From the NCBI GenBank assembly GCA_035566435.1, contig DATMRF010000088.1, positions 1 to 64,000 on the forward strand: a stretch of 64,000 nucleotides of DNA, in the 5' to 3' direction. The first letter of the stretch is position 1. Each line of letters starts with the position of its first letter. The notes beneath the pieces were generated by a model. That model did not search any database. It was given only the letters and a program-made list of their open reading frames with translations, and was not told the origin of the DNA. A program made the position numbers and the translations under genes. Source of the DNA: DATMRF01 sp035566435 (lineage in GTDB: Bacteria > Verrucomicrobiota > Verrucomicrobiia > Limisphaerales > UBA8199). Shown here piece after piece: positions 1 to 7,552 of this stretch.

Positions 1-330
<330 letters not shown>

Positions 331-345
331 GCTTTTTCTTCACCT

Positions 346-385
346 GTTAAAACGTTGAAACTTGAAACGTTAAATCGTTGCAACG
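346..385 (+). repeat. Octamer word array (GTTAAAAC family), left arm in rRNA spacer
   Basis: Directly after 23S the spacer reads as degenerate near-8-nt words: GTTAAAAC, GTTGAAAC, TTGAAAC, GTTAAATC, GTTGCAAC. Related words in inverse orientation lie at 524-551, so the 23S-5S spacer holds an inverted pair around a ~140-nt core. The same family recurs at 54424-54541. No gene is seen in the spacer. Confidence 0.7.
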
Positions 386-523
386 CTGATGGGCCGAAGA
401 AAGCGATTTCAACTCGCGAATTGTAATCCTCGTTGTCCCCTGTGTGCAGTTTTCAGAGAATCGCCGGTTCGGGCATTGCTCTTTCAAATAGTTGAAGCGT
501 GCTGAGCGTTCCTCCGTTCTGAC

Positions 524-551
524 GGTTAACGCTTTTACGTTTTAACGAACG
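524..551 (-). repeat. Octamer word array (GTTAAAAC family), right arm
   Basis: Read on the minus strand this is CGTTCGTTAAAACG followed by TAAAAGCGTTAACC, the same word family as 346-385 but inverted. It ends three bases before the estimated 5S start. In the transcript the two arms could pair and may form part of the rRNA processing stem; that function is inferred. Confidence 0.6.
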
Positions 552-553
552 AT

Positions 554-671
554 TTCTTGGTGGCCATAAAGCTGTGGTCCGACCCGTTCCCATTCCGAAC
601 ACGGCCGTCAAACACAGTCTTGCCGATGGTAGTGGTTCTATAGGCTCCGCGAGAGTAGGTCGCCGCCAGTT
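554..671 (+). rRNA. rrf: 5S ribosomal RNA
   Basis: This is a complete 5S gene of ~118 nt. Loop motifs typical of bacterial 5S are visible (CCGACCCGTTCCCATTCCGAA, here split at 579-599; then GTAGTGG and GAGAGTAGGTCG). Helix I can be drawn between TGGTGGC (559-565) and GCCGCCA (663-669). It lies ~220 nt downstream of 23S and is followed by an intrinsic terminator. Ends are estimated from helix I. Confidence 0.95.
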
Positions 672-679
672 TTTCTTTA

Positions 680-716
680 AAAGGCCGAGGCATTCGCTTG
701 CTTCGGCCTTTTTTTA
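680..716 (+). terminator. Intrinsic terminator of the rRNA operon
   Basis: AAGGCCGAGG and CTTCGGCCTT can form a ~10-bp stem with a short loop, followed by a run of seven T (708-715). It lies immediately downstream of 5S and fits Rho-independent termination of the rrn transcript. Confidence 0.9.
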
Positions 717-732
717 TCGCCCGGGAAGGTGA

Positions 733-1188
733 TCACCGCGAGACATCGATTTGCCGCAGAATACGGAACCGTTGGTGTTCCAACGCCTGCTCGGCCGTTT
801 CATTGTCTTCCATGCTCAAGCCGATAATGGACTTGCCCTGCGGTTGGGGAATGAACGAATACAAGTAATTGATGTTGAGTTCGGCCTCCAGAAGTGTGGA
901 CATCAAACGGCTTAGATCGGCGGGGCCGGCCTCTACCGCCACCAAACGACTTTCAGTGAATGGAAATCCTTCTCGCACCAGCAGGTCACGAGCGCGTTCG
1001 GGATTGTCCACCACGAGGCGAATAATCGCGCTGTCGGTCGTGTCCAGGACCATCAACGCCAGCACGTAGATGTCCTGCGCGCTGAGCAAAACGATCAAAT
1101 CGTGCAACCGGCCCAGCCGGTTGGGCGTGAAAACCGAGAACTGAACGACGGGGTCGGCCCGCCGGGCCTTTGTCGTTTCCGTAGCCAT
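733..1188 (-). CDS. ACT-domain protein (two ACT modules)
   Basis: A 151-residue protein, best started at the ATG at 1188 (MATETTKARR). The longer frame runs back into the divergent gene and adds an unconvincing N-terminus. It contains two ~70-residue ACT-like halves: VVQFSVFTPNRLGRLHDLIVL near residue 12 (here seen as the usual 'N-x-x-G-x-L' ligand loop) and a second half starting near RLVAVEAGPADLSRLM. ACT domains bind amino acids and act as allosteric sensors; stand-alone double-ACT proteins have no assigned reaction. It is transcribed divergently from the radical SAM gene. The ligand is unknown. Confidence 0.8.
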   Translation of the reverse strand: MATETTKARRADPVVQFSVFTPNRLGRLHDLIVLLSAQDIYVLALMVLDTTDSAIIRLVVDNPERARDLLVREGFPFTESRLVAVEAGPADLSRLMSTLLEAELNINYLYSFIPQPQGKSIIGLSMEDNETAEQALEHQRFRILRQIDVSR

Positions 1189-1267
1189 ACCACTAAGCTT
1201 AGCACATGAAGAAAGAATTGCCTGTCTGTGTGCTGGCTTTCCCGGCAAAATGCGCGAGTTTACACGC

Positions 1268-2449
1268 ATGAGTTCCGCTACCCTTAGTCGCACCAGCGTC
1301 GAGGCGCCGTCTGGCGACGTGGCTTCCGAGCCGGTGGGCCCGCCGCCAGTCATCCGTCCCCGCACTGGGACCTTTCAACTGCTGCGCGACGTGCTTGCCC
1401 ACGGCGGTCCGGGCTACCTCCAGTTTGCCATCACGAACATCTGCAACGCTAAATGCGACTTCTGCGGCTTCGCCGTGGACCGGTTTGATCCGAAACAGCG
1501 CCGGAGCGTTACCTTGCAGGAGGCGCGCGACGTGATCGACATTTGCGTTAAAAACCACATTGGCTATCTCTTGTTCGTGGGCGGCGAGCCCCTCGTGCAC
1601 AAAGACCTGCGCGCCATGACCCGTTATGCGGCCGAGCGCGGCATCCACCCGATGATTTGCACCAACGGCTCGCTCTGGACCGAACAGAACATGCGCGACC
1701 TCGCCGGCGACGGGCTGAGCAGCGTCATCATGTCCATCGACGCTCACGACGTAGCGAAGCACGAAAACAACCGCGGCCTGCCGGATGTGTGCCGCAAGAT
1801 TCAGCGTGCCAACCAGGTCTTTGCTGAGCTCGGCATCCAGACCACCGCCAGTGTCACCGCGAGCAAGTTGATCGACGATTACGACAAACTGCCGGCGTTT
1901 CTGAGCGAACTGGGTTTCAGGAGCTGTACGTTCAGCTACCCACTCACCAACCTCGCTTCGAGTTATTTGAGCTTCAGCGATTCCAGCCTCGTCAGCTACA
2001 AGACCGACGAGCTCATCCAGGTCTTCGAAAGAATCAAACAAATGAAACGACGCAGCGGGTTCCCGGTTGTGAACCCCGCGGAATCCCTGAGTGAAATGCA
2101 GCGCCACTTGCGCCACGAGCCAGAGAAGTTCGGCTGTCTCGGTGGGCACAAGTATTTTTACCTCGATTGGAAGCTAAACCTCTACCGCTGCCATTTCTGG
2201 GAAAAACCGATGTGCAGCATCTACGAGTTCGATGAATCCAAACTCATCCGCGACGGCTGCACCCGGTGCATGATCGATTGCTACCGCGACCCGAGCGTCC
2301 TGCAGTTCGTCGCTATCAGTGCCAGTGATGCCTGGCACAATCTTAAACGCGGAAAACTCCTTTCCGCGGCGAAGAGCGTGTTCGACCGCCGCAACCTCAC
2401 TTCTCTCAAAGCCGTTTGGGAAGACCGCAAATGGATAGGCAGAGTGTGA
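1268..2449 (+). CDS. Radical SAM protein with C-terminal SPASM-like cysteines
   Basis: A 393-residue enzyme from the ATG at 1268; an in-frame ATG at 1250 would add six residues. The radical SAM [4Fe-4S] motif CNAKCDFC is at residues 59-66, followed by a GGEPL SAM-contact motif in the sequence FVGGEPLVHKDL. A second cysteine set follows near the C-terminus (FGCLGG, YRCHF, PMCSIY, DGCTRCMIDC), typical of SPASM/Twitch-type auxiliary cluster domains. This predicts SAM-dependent radical chemistry in the cytoplasm. The substrate is not recognisable: no peptide precursor gene or sugar-biosynthesis neighbour is adjacent. Confidence 0.85.
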   Translation: MSSATLSRTSVEAPSGDVASEPVGPPPVIRPRTGTFQLLRDVLAHGGPGYLQFAITNICNAKCDFCGFAVDRFDPKQRRSVTLQEARDVIDICVKNHIGYLLFVGGEPLVHKDLRAMTRYAAERGIHPMICTNGSLWTEQNMRDLAGDGLSSVIMSIDAHDVAKHENNRGLPDVCRKIQRANQVFAELGIQTTASVTASKLIDDYDKLPAFLSELGFRSCTFSYPLTNLASSYLSFSDSSLVSYKTDELIQVFERIKQMKRRSGFPVVNPAESLSEMQRHLRHEPEKFGCLGGHKYFYLDWKLNLYRCHFWEKPMCSIYEFDESKLIRDGCTRCMIDCYRDPSVLQFVAISASDAWHNLKRGKLLSAAKSVFDRRNLTSLKAVWEDRKWIGRV

Positions 2450-2503
2450 GTGTAACTTCACTCTTGTCATTCGGCTTCCAGATGGTATGGTTTCGGGCCT
2501 TTT

Positions 2504-2749
2504 ATGAAAGATAAGATCCATCCGAAATATGTGGATGCGGAAATCCGTTGCGCGTGCGGCAACGTGATCAAGACCCGCTCCACCAAGCCGGTAATCATCG
2601 TCGGTATCTGCAACGCCTGCCATCCCTTTTATACCGGCCAGCAGAAATTTGTCGATACCGCCGGCCGCGTCGATAAATTCCAGCAGCGCATGGCCAAGAC
2701 CCAGGCCGCTCAGGCCGCGGCCGCCGCTACCAAAAAGAAGAAGCGCTAG
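2504..2749 (+). CDS. rpmE: 50S ribosomal protein L31 (zinc-binding type)
   Basis: An 81-residue protein starting MKDKIHPKYVDAEIRCACG. It has the C-x-C...C-x-x-C cysteine pattern (CACG, then CNACHPFYTG) of zinc-containing L31, the conserved HPFYTG core and a lysine-rich, alanine-rich tail (KKKKR). It is a component of the large-subunit central protuberance. It is followed at once by a terminator-like hairpin and prfA, a common rpmE-prfA neighbourhood. Confidence 0.97.
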   Translation: MKDKIHPKYVDAEIRCACGNVIKTRSTKPVIIVGICNACHPFYTGQQKFVDTAGRVDKFQQRMAKTQAAQAAAAATKKKKR

Positions 2750-2763
2750 CGTCCACTCTGCTT

Positions 2764-2808
2764 GTCCGCCCGCGTGGTCAATCGACTATCCGGGCGGATT
2801 GTTTTTTT
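2764..2808 (+). terminator. Terminator-like hairpin overlapping the prfA ribosome binding site and start codon
   Basis: TCCGCCCG (2765-2772) and CGGGCGGA (2791-2798) form a perfect 8-bp G+C stem with an 18-nt loop, followed by TTGTTTTTTT (2799-2808). This is a good intrinsic terminator for rpmE. Its right arm contains the only Shine-Dalgarno-like sequence for prfA (GGGCGGA), and the TTG start of prfA (2807-2809) lies at the end of the T-tract. Confidence 0.75.
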
Positions 2809-3886
2809 GGATCTTCGTCCCCACATTGACAGATTCGCCCGGCGCTTTGCTGAAGTCGAAGCGGCCTTGAGCGATCCGAAAGCGTTCGACAATCCACAAC
2901 GCGCGCAAGAGTTGTCCAGAGAATACTCCCGGCTTAAGGAGTTAGTCGCGCACGGACAGGCCTTTCAGAAGGCGTCTGCGGACCTGGCGGATAACCGCGC
3001 GCTGCTCCAGGCCGAACCGGCCGATTCCGAACTTGCTCAGATGGCCCGGGAGGAAGTCGCAAGGCTCGAAACCGAGGAGAAGCGGCTCGGACAGCAGGTT
3101 CAAAGCGGCATTCTGCCGCCGGACCCAGCGGATTCACGCAATACGATCGTCGAAATTCGGGCCGGCGCGGGGGGGCAAGAGTCTGCCCTTTTCGCCGCGG
3201 ACCTCTACCGGATGTACACGCGTTACGCTGAAGCGCGTTGGTGGAAATTCGAGAACCTCGATTCCAGCGCTTCCGACCTCGGCGGATTCAAAGAAATCGT
3301 CTTCCAGATCACCGGCACCGACGTCTATAAACGGCTCAAGTACGAGAGTGGCGTCCACCGCGTCCAGCGTGTGCCCGCTACCGAGGCCCAGGGCCGCATT
3401 CATACCAGTACCTGCACCGTGGCGGTCCTGCCCGAGGCCCAGGAAGTGGACGTGGAACTTAAATCCGAGGACCTGGACATCTCGGTTTGCCGCGCGTCTG
3501 GTCCCGGCGGCCAGGGTGTTAACACCACTGACTCGGCCGTTCAGATCATTCATAAGCCCAGCGGACTGATCGTCCGTTGCGCCGACCAGCGTTCGCAGCA
3601 AAAGAACAAAGCCCGGGCGTTGACGGTGTTGCGTTCACGGCTGCTCGAACGCAAAATAGAGCAGGAAAACGCGAAATATGCTGCTCAGCGCAAAGCCCAG
3701 GTCGGCACCGGCGAGCGCAATGAACGCATCCGCACCTACAACTTCCCGCAGAACCGCGTCACCGACCACCGGATCGAATTGACGCTCTACAACCTGCCGG
3801 TCGTTTTGGAAGGCGACCTCGACCCGCTCATCGAACCCTTGATGGCGCATGATTTGGAGGAAAAACTGGCCGCGCTGAAGCTCTGA
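2807..3886 (+). CDS. prfA: Peptide chain release factor 1
   Basis: RF1 recognises UAA/UAG and triggers peptidyl-tRNA hydrolysis. Starting at the TTG at 2807 the protein is 359 residues (MDLRPHIDRF...), almost exactly the family length; an upstream TTG at 2762 would add 15 atypical residues. The stop-codon-reading PAT tripeptide is at 190-192 in the sequence HRVQRVPATEAQGR. The catalytic GGQ is at 234-236 in SGPGGQGVN. The preferred start and its GGGCGGA ribosome binding site lie inside the terminator-like hairpin behind rpmE, so expression may depend on read-through or on hairpin opening. Confidence 0.95.
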   Translation: MDLRPHIDRFARRFAEVEAALSDPKAFDNPQRAQELSREYSRLKELVAHGQAFQKASADLADNRALLQAEPADSELAQMAREEVARLETEEKRLGQQVQSGILPPDPADSRNTIVEIRAGAGGQESALFAADLYRMYTRYAEARWWKFENLDSSASDLGGFKEIVFQITGTDVYKRLKYESGVHRVQRVPATEAQGRIHTSTCTVAVLPEAQEVDVELKSEDLDISVCRASGPGGQGVNTTDSAVQIIHKPSGLIVRCADQRSQQKNKARALTVLRSRLLERKIEQENAKYAAQRKAQVGTGERNERIRTYNFPQNRVTDHRIELTLYNLPVVLEGDLDPLIEPLMAHDLEEKLAALKL

Positions 3887-3895
3887 AACGCGAAC

Positions 3896-3914
3896 CGTGA
3901 AACGTGAAACGTGG
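3896..3914 (-). repeat. Heptamer array (GTTTCAC family), inverted arm behind prfA
   Basis: Ten bases after the prfA stop, CGTGAAACGTGAAACGTGG is the exact reverse complement of 19 bases at 3983-4001 and again at 4004-4022. The transcript can form a long hairpin with a ~68-nt loop, possibly serving as the prfA 3' end. Confidence 0.85.
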
Positions 3915-3960
3915 CGCAGACGATTAGAGCTCCCATAGGTCCGCAATTCATCTCGCTTTC

Positions 3961-4025
3961 TTCACGCATCAGGTTTCACGCACCACGTTTCACGTTTCAC
4001 GCACCACGTTTCACGTTTCACGCAT
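3961..4025 (+). repeat. Heptamer array (CACGTTT family) ending in the next start codon
   Basis: Nine consecutive heptamers can be read: CACGCAT, CAGGTTT, CACGCAC, CACGTTT, CACGTTT, CACGCAC, CACGTTT, CACGTTT, CACGCAT. A higher-order 21-nt unit (three heptamers) is duplicated exactly at 3983-4003 and 4004-4024. The last word supplies the AT of the ATG at 4024 that opens the HAD gene. No ribosome binding site is visible. Confidence 0.9.
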
Positions 4026-4641
4026 GACCCTCCCCCTTCGCCCCATGATAGCCCCTCCCAACCACTACCGCCATCCCCGCGGCATCATCTTCGATTGCGA
4101 CGGCACCCTGGCCGACACGATGCCCTTGCACTGGCGCGCGTGGCAGGCGATCGCAGCGCGCTACCACATCCATTTGCCGATCGAGCGCTTTTACTCTCTT
4201 GGCGGCGTCCCCTCGCGGGACATCCTGAAGATGCTCAGCGCCGAGCAGGGACTGACTCTCGACCCCTTGGCCGTCGCTCGGGAGAAGGAAGCGGAGTACC
4301 TGCCGCTCATCGCGCAAGTCGAACCTATCAATGCTGTCGTCGGCATCGCGCGCGAGAACTTCGGAAAGGTTCCACTCGCGGTCGCCTCGGGCGGCACGCA
4401 TCAGTCCATCGGCCAGGTCCTCGACCACCTGGGCATCAGGCACCTTTTCCAAGCGATCGTTACCAGCGAAGACGTCGCGCGCCAGAAGCCCGCACCGGAT
4501 ATCTTCCTCGAAGCTGCCCGCCGAATCGGTGTCCCGCCGCAGTTCTGTCGTGCGTACGAAGACACCGACCTCGGCCTGCAGGCGATTCGCGCCGCGGGCA
4601 TGGAAGCGGTCGATGTGCGCACAATGCTGGTGCGCCGGTGA
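4024..4641 (+). CDS. HAD-superfamily phosphatase, beta-phosphoglucomutase-like
   Basis: A 205-residue HAD hydrolase. Motif I is IIFDCDGTLADT near residues 21-32 (nucleophile Asp and general acid/base Asp of DxDGT). Motif II is at VASGGTH, the motif III lysine is in QKPAPDIF, and motif IV is YEDTDLGL. The cap sits between motifs I and II as in the C1 class, which includes beta-phosphoglucomutase and phosphoglycolate phosphatase. The substrate cannot be fixed. The protein begins directly after a heptamer array; an alternative ATG at 4045 would drop seven residues. Confidence 0.88.
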   Translation: MTLPLRPMIAPPNHYRHPRGIIFDCDGTLADTMPLHWRAWQAIAARYHIHLPIERFYSLGGVPSRDILKMLSAEQGLTLDPLAVAREKEAEYLPLIAQVEPINAVVGIARENFGKVPLAVASGGTHQSIGQVLDHLGIRHLFQAIVTSEDVARQKPAPDIFLEAARRIGVPPQFCRAYEDTDLGLQAIRAAGMEAVDVRTMLVRR

Positions 4642-4648
4642 CGCCGAG

Positions 4649-4680
4649 TTTTCTGGTTATCAGGTTATCAGGTTTTCAAG
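4649..4680 (-). repeat. Octamer array (CCTGATAA family), inverted arm
   Basis: On the minus strand this reads CTTGAAAA, CCTGATAA, CCTGATAA, CCAGAAAA: four octamers just behind the HAD stop. The matching arm in the opposite orientation lies at 4761-4803, so the pair brackets an ~80-nt core between two convergent genes. Confidence 0.85.
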
Positions 4681-4760
4681 TTCCACGTTATCCGCGGTCA
4701 GTAGAACGCATGGGAGTCAAAACGCCGACGGAAGACGAGCAACGGGCACGGGCCTTGCAA

Positions 4761-4803
4761 CCTGATAGCTTGATAACTTGGCAAACTGAAAACCTGACAA
4801 CCT
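4761..4803 (+). repeat. Octamer array (CCTGATAA family), right arm
   Basis: Five octamers: CCTGATAG, CTTGATAA, CTTGGCAA, ACTGAAAA, CCTGACAA. It is followed by a pyrimidine-rich stretch and the 3' end of the convergent ubiE gene. The same family recurs at 38533-38590. Confidence 0.85.
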
Positions 4804-4822
4804 TCCACCTCCTCCCCCCCTC

Positions 4823-5659
4823 TCACCCCTTCTCGCCGTAATTGATCGTCATCACTCCGCCAAGCAGGTTCACGATCCGCACATTTACCAGGCCCAATTC
4901 GCGCATTTTTCCAGCGACACCCTGCTGTGCCGGGTAATGCTGGAGAGACTCCAGGATATACCTGTAGGCGCTGGCGCTGCCGCAAAAGATCAGTCCCAGG
5001 CAAGGGACGAATAATCTCAGGTAGCCGTAATAAGCCCCGCGCCACATGGCGTTGTCGGGCTTCCCGAAATCCAGCACGAGCAACCGGCCGCCTGGTTTGG
5101 CCACCCGTCTCATTTCGCTCAACCCACGCTCCCAATCGGCCAGGTTCCTCAATCCATAACCCACCGTTACGATGTCGAACGAGCTGTCCCGAAAAGGCAA
5201 CTCCTGCGCATCCCCCCGCACAAAAAGCACACTCCCGCCTTCAGACTTCGGACTTTGGCCTTCGGACTCAGACTCGCCGACTGTGGCCTGTGGACCGTGG
5301 TCTGTGGACCGTCGACCTTCGCCGTTGGACTTGGGACTTGGGACTTTGGACTTTGGACCTGAGACCTGGGACTGTTTCGCGACCGCCATCCCAAGCATCT
5401 GTTCGTTGAAATCCAGTCCGGCTACGGCAACGCCCTGCCGCGCCAAAGCGAAAACGAGGTCGCCCGTGCCGCAACAGAGATCAAGAGCCCGTTGCCCTGG
5501 CCCCGGCCGCGCCAGCGTGACCACAAGTCTCTTCCAGTAGCGGTGCAGACCGAAGCTTTGGAGATCATTGATGAGGTCATAGCGCGTTGCGATTCGCGCG
5601 AACAGTTCGTTCACCTTCGCCGCAAGATGTTCGCCCGGCTCAAAGAATGTGTTCGCCAT
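4823..5659 (-). CDS. ubiE: Demethylmenaquinone/ubiquinone methyltransferase carrying an in-frame repeat insert
   Basis: A 278-residue class I SAM methyltransferase of the UbiE/MenE-C family, which methylates the quinone ring in menaquinone (MenG) or ubiquinone synthesis. Family hallmarks are YDLINDLQSFGLHRYWK near residue 28, motif I LDLCCGTGDL near 60, GDAQELPFRDSSFD, and the C-terminal NLLGGVMTINYG. About 45 residues (roughly 95-140, QVSGPKSKVPSPKSNG and similar) between GLDFNEQMLGMAVAK and VLFVRGDAQ have no family counterpart and are the translation of a heptamer array at 5240-5374. Removing them restores ~233 residues, the usual length. Whether the enzyme tolerates this charged, Ser/Pro-rich loop is unknown. 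Confidence 0.93.
   Translation of the reverse strand: MANTFFEPGEHLAAKVNELFARIATRYDLINDLQSFGLHRYWKRLVVTLARPGPGQRALDLCCGTGDLVFALARQGVAVAGLDFNEQMLGMAVAKQSQVSGPKSKVPSPKSNGEGRRSTDHGPQATVGESESEGQSPKSEGGSVLFVRGDAQELPFRDSSFDIVTVGYGLRNLADWERGLSEMRRVAKPGGRLLVLDFGKPDNAMWRGAYYGYLRLFVPCLGLIFCGSASAYRYILESLQHYPAQQGVAGKMRELGLVNVRIVNLLGGVMTINYGEKG
5240..5374 (-). repeat. Heptamer array (AAGTCCA family) inside ubiE
   Basis: Read on the coding (minus) strand about 19 heptamers follow one another, for example CAGTCCC, AGGTCTC, AGGTCCA, AAGTCCA, AAGTCCC, AAGTCCC, AAGTCCA, then degenerating words such as CGGTCCA, CAGACCA, CGGTCCA, CAGGCCA. Three heptamers equal seven codons, so the array keeps the reading frame and contains no stop in the used frame. 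Confidence 0.92.
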
Positions 5660-5728
5660 TTTTCAATTTTCCTGACACCCATGTTCCTGCCATGAATCTG
5701 CCTGCCAGCTCTCCGGTGCGGGGTTAAC

Positions 5729-6541
5729 CTACGCGAAACTCTGTCGCAAGTATTCGAGGCTCCGGCTGGCGATCGTCTCCGCGCCCTCCTCGAAGCTGAA
5801 CACCTCGACCGACACATAACCATCGTAACCCGTTTCCTTCAGCGCGGCTGCGATGGGCCTGAAATCCACCTTGCCGAACCCCGGCCCTTTCAGGTTTGGA
5901 TCGTTCGCATGAAAATGAGCGAAGTGTGGCGCAGACTCGCGAATGATTTGCGGTATCGGCTTCGATTCGCCGCTCATCGCCTTCACATCGAGGATGATTT
6001 TGAATCGCGGCGAAGGCAGCCGCTTTACAAACTCTATCGCCTCGGCGGCGGTATTGATGAAATTCGTCTCGGTTGGCGCCAGCGGCTCCAGGCAGATCGT
6101 CACCTGTCTCTCCTCCGCTCGGGGCACCGCGCGGCGAAGCGTCTCCAGGGTCCATTGCTCCGCCTGCTCGCGCGAAACTCCAGGCATTACGTTCCGCTGT
6201 TTGGGCGAGCCGACCACCATCCGGCTGCCGCCGATGTCGGCGCAAAAATCCACCAAATCACAAAAATAGCGCGCTGTTCGCGCGCGCACCCCTGCATCCT
6301 GATGATTGACATAAAGCCCTTCGGGCTTCACCAACACCCAATGGATGCCTGCAATTTCAATCCCCCTCCTCGCCGCCGCCGCCTGCATACCCCGGCGTTC
6401 CCCTGCGGAGATTTCCGTGACTGCGTTCGCCAACGTGAATGGCGCGATTTCCACGCCGTCATATCTTAGCCGACCCGCGTGGGCGAAAACATCGTCGATT
6501 TTCCAGTCCTTGAATATCTCGTTGCAAATGGCGAATTTCAC
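5729..6541 (-). CDS. Sugar phosphate isomerase/epimerase family TIM-barrel protein
   Basis: A 270-residue protein started at the GTG at 6541 (VKFAICNEIFKDW), which has a strong GGGAGG ribosome binding site 9 nt upstream; the longer frame adds an Arg-rich leader without support. The sequence fits the AP-endonuclease-2-like TIM barrel used by sugar isomerases and epimerases: metal-ligand-type segments are CLEPLAPTETNF, IILDVKAMSG, HFHANDPN and YVSVEVF. Such proteins act on ketoses or inositol derivatives. The substrate is not readable. It is divergent from the pseudopilin gene. Confidence 0.85.
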   Translation of the reverse strand: MKFAICNEIFKDWKIDDVFAHAGRLRYDGVEIAPFTLANAVTEISAGERRGMQAAAARRGIEIAGIHWVLVKPEGLYVNHQDAGVRARTARYFCDLVDFCADIGGSRMVVGSPKQRNVMPGVSREQAEQWTLETLRRAVPRAEERQVTICLEPLAPTETNFINTAAEAIEFVKRLPSPRFKIILDVKAMSGESKPIPQIIRESAPHFAHFHANDPNLKGPGFGKVDFRPIAAALKETGYDGYVSVEVFSFEEGAETIASRSLEYLRQSFA

Positions 6542-6643
6542 TGGCGCAGCCTCCCGATTTCCCTCGCCCCACTCAAGCCCAATAACCCAACCCGGGGGCG
6601 AGCGAGTGCTGAGAGGGCCATCGTCCCTGCGACCGCATCGCTG

Positions 6644-6668
6644 ATTTTCACGCATCACGCGTGAAAAT
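6644..6668. repeat. Perfect hairpin made of CACGCAT-like words
   Basis: ATTTTCACGC (6644-6653) and GCGTGAAAAT (6659-6668) form a perfect 10-bp inverted repeat with a 5-nt loop. It lies between two divergent genes, without a T-tract. The arms contain the CACGCAT word of the heptamer family. It could be an operator or a collapsed inverted repeat pair; no function is shown. Confidence 0.7.
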
Positions 6669-6769
6669 TACGCGTCGCTGGGTCCGGTGCTGCAGGTCGC
6701 TGGTTGCAAACCAACTACTTGCGCTGAAACGTCTGCCCGGCACCGTTGATGCTTCTACGAAGAGACAGC

Positions 6770-7411
6770 ATGACGACGAAACCGTTCCCCGTCCGAACCG
6801 CAGCGTTCACTTTGACCGAACTATTCGTAATTCTCGCGGTGATTTCCGTCCTTGCGATGCTCCTGGTGCCCGCATACTCCCGCGCGAGACAACGGGCTCA
6901 ACGGATTTCGTGCACCTGTCACCTGAAGCAAATCGGCCTGGCTTTTAAGACTTGGTCTTTGGACCATACCAACCTCTATCCCATGCAGTTGCCGAGTACC
7001 AATGGCGGGTCGTTTGAATTCGCCACATCCGGGGAGGGCTTCCGATATTTCCAAGTTATGTCGAACGAACTCGCAACACCGCGTATCCTCGTCTGCCCCG
7101 CCGACAAACGAAAACCGTCTAAAGATTTCGAGAGCCTCGCAAATTCAAACCTAAGTTATTTTTTAGCTCTCAATGCCGATGATGCATATCCGAATATGGC
7201 TCTCGCTGGCGACCGAAACCTCACGAACGGCTCTTCGCTTGTACGAGGCATCTTGACTCTCACGACCAACCATCCACCCGGCTGGACGCACGAACTCCAT
7301 AACGCGTGCGGACAGATACTCTTAGACGATGGCAGCGTTCAGCAAGTGAGTACCTCGCGTTTGCAGACAGACCTGCAAAGCAGCGAAGGGGCTCGTCTTG
7401 CCATTCCGTGA
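6770..7411 (+). CDS. Type II/IV pseudopilin-like secreted protein (DUF1559-like)
   Basis: A 213-residue protein with a type III (prepilin) signal: a short basic leader, then AFTLTELFVILAVISVLAMLLVPAYSRAR, in which Thr-Leu-x-Glu and ~20 hydrophobic residues follow the expected cleavage site. The C-terminal part has LVCPADKRKPSKDF and a late H-x-x-G...DDGSVQQ segment, resembling the 'H-X9-DG' proteins abundant in Planctomycetes and Verrucomicrobia. The start is the ATG at 6770; an in-frame ATG at 6746 adds eight residues. It is predicted to be processed by PilD and placed in the envelope. Its partner system is not in the window. Confidence 0.85.
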   Translation: MTTKPFPVRTAAFTLTELFVILAVISVLAMLLVPAYSRARQRAQRISCTCHLKQIGLAFKTWSLDHTNLYPMQLPSTNGGSFEFATSGEGFRYFQVMSNELATPRILVCPADKRKPSKDFESLANSNLSYFLALNADDAYPNMALAGDRNLTNGSSLVRGILTLTTNHPPGWTHELHNACGQILLDDGSVQQVSTSRLQTDLQSSEGARLAIP

Positions 7412-7552
7412 CAGGTCGACCTTTCAAGCCGTCCTCTCTGGCAGCAATTCCCGTTTATCCGCGCCGTCCGCGCCATCCGCGGTAAAAATCCGCACCTTCC
7501 CAGAACTACCTTCCGCTTGCATCGTTTCCTGTCGCACCCTACATTCCGCGCG

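Noticed and set aside
1199..2149. Long antisense open frame (316 codons) opposite the radical SAM gene
   Set aside because: It lies opposite a gene with clear catalytic motifs, shows no family pattern and is explained by high G+C at third positions.
2762..2806. Longer N-terminus of RF1 from the TTG at 2762
   Set aside because: It would translate the terminator hairpin; the TTG at 2807 gives the exact family length and has a ribosome binding site.
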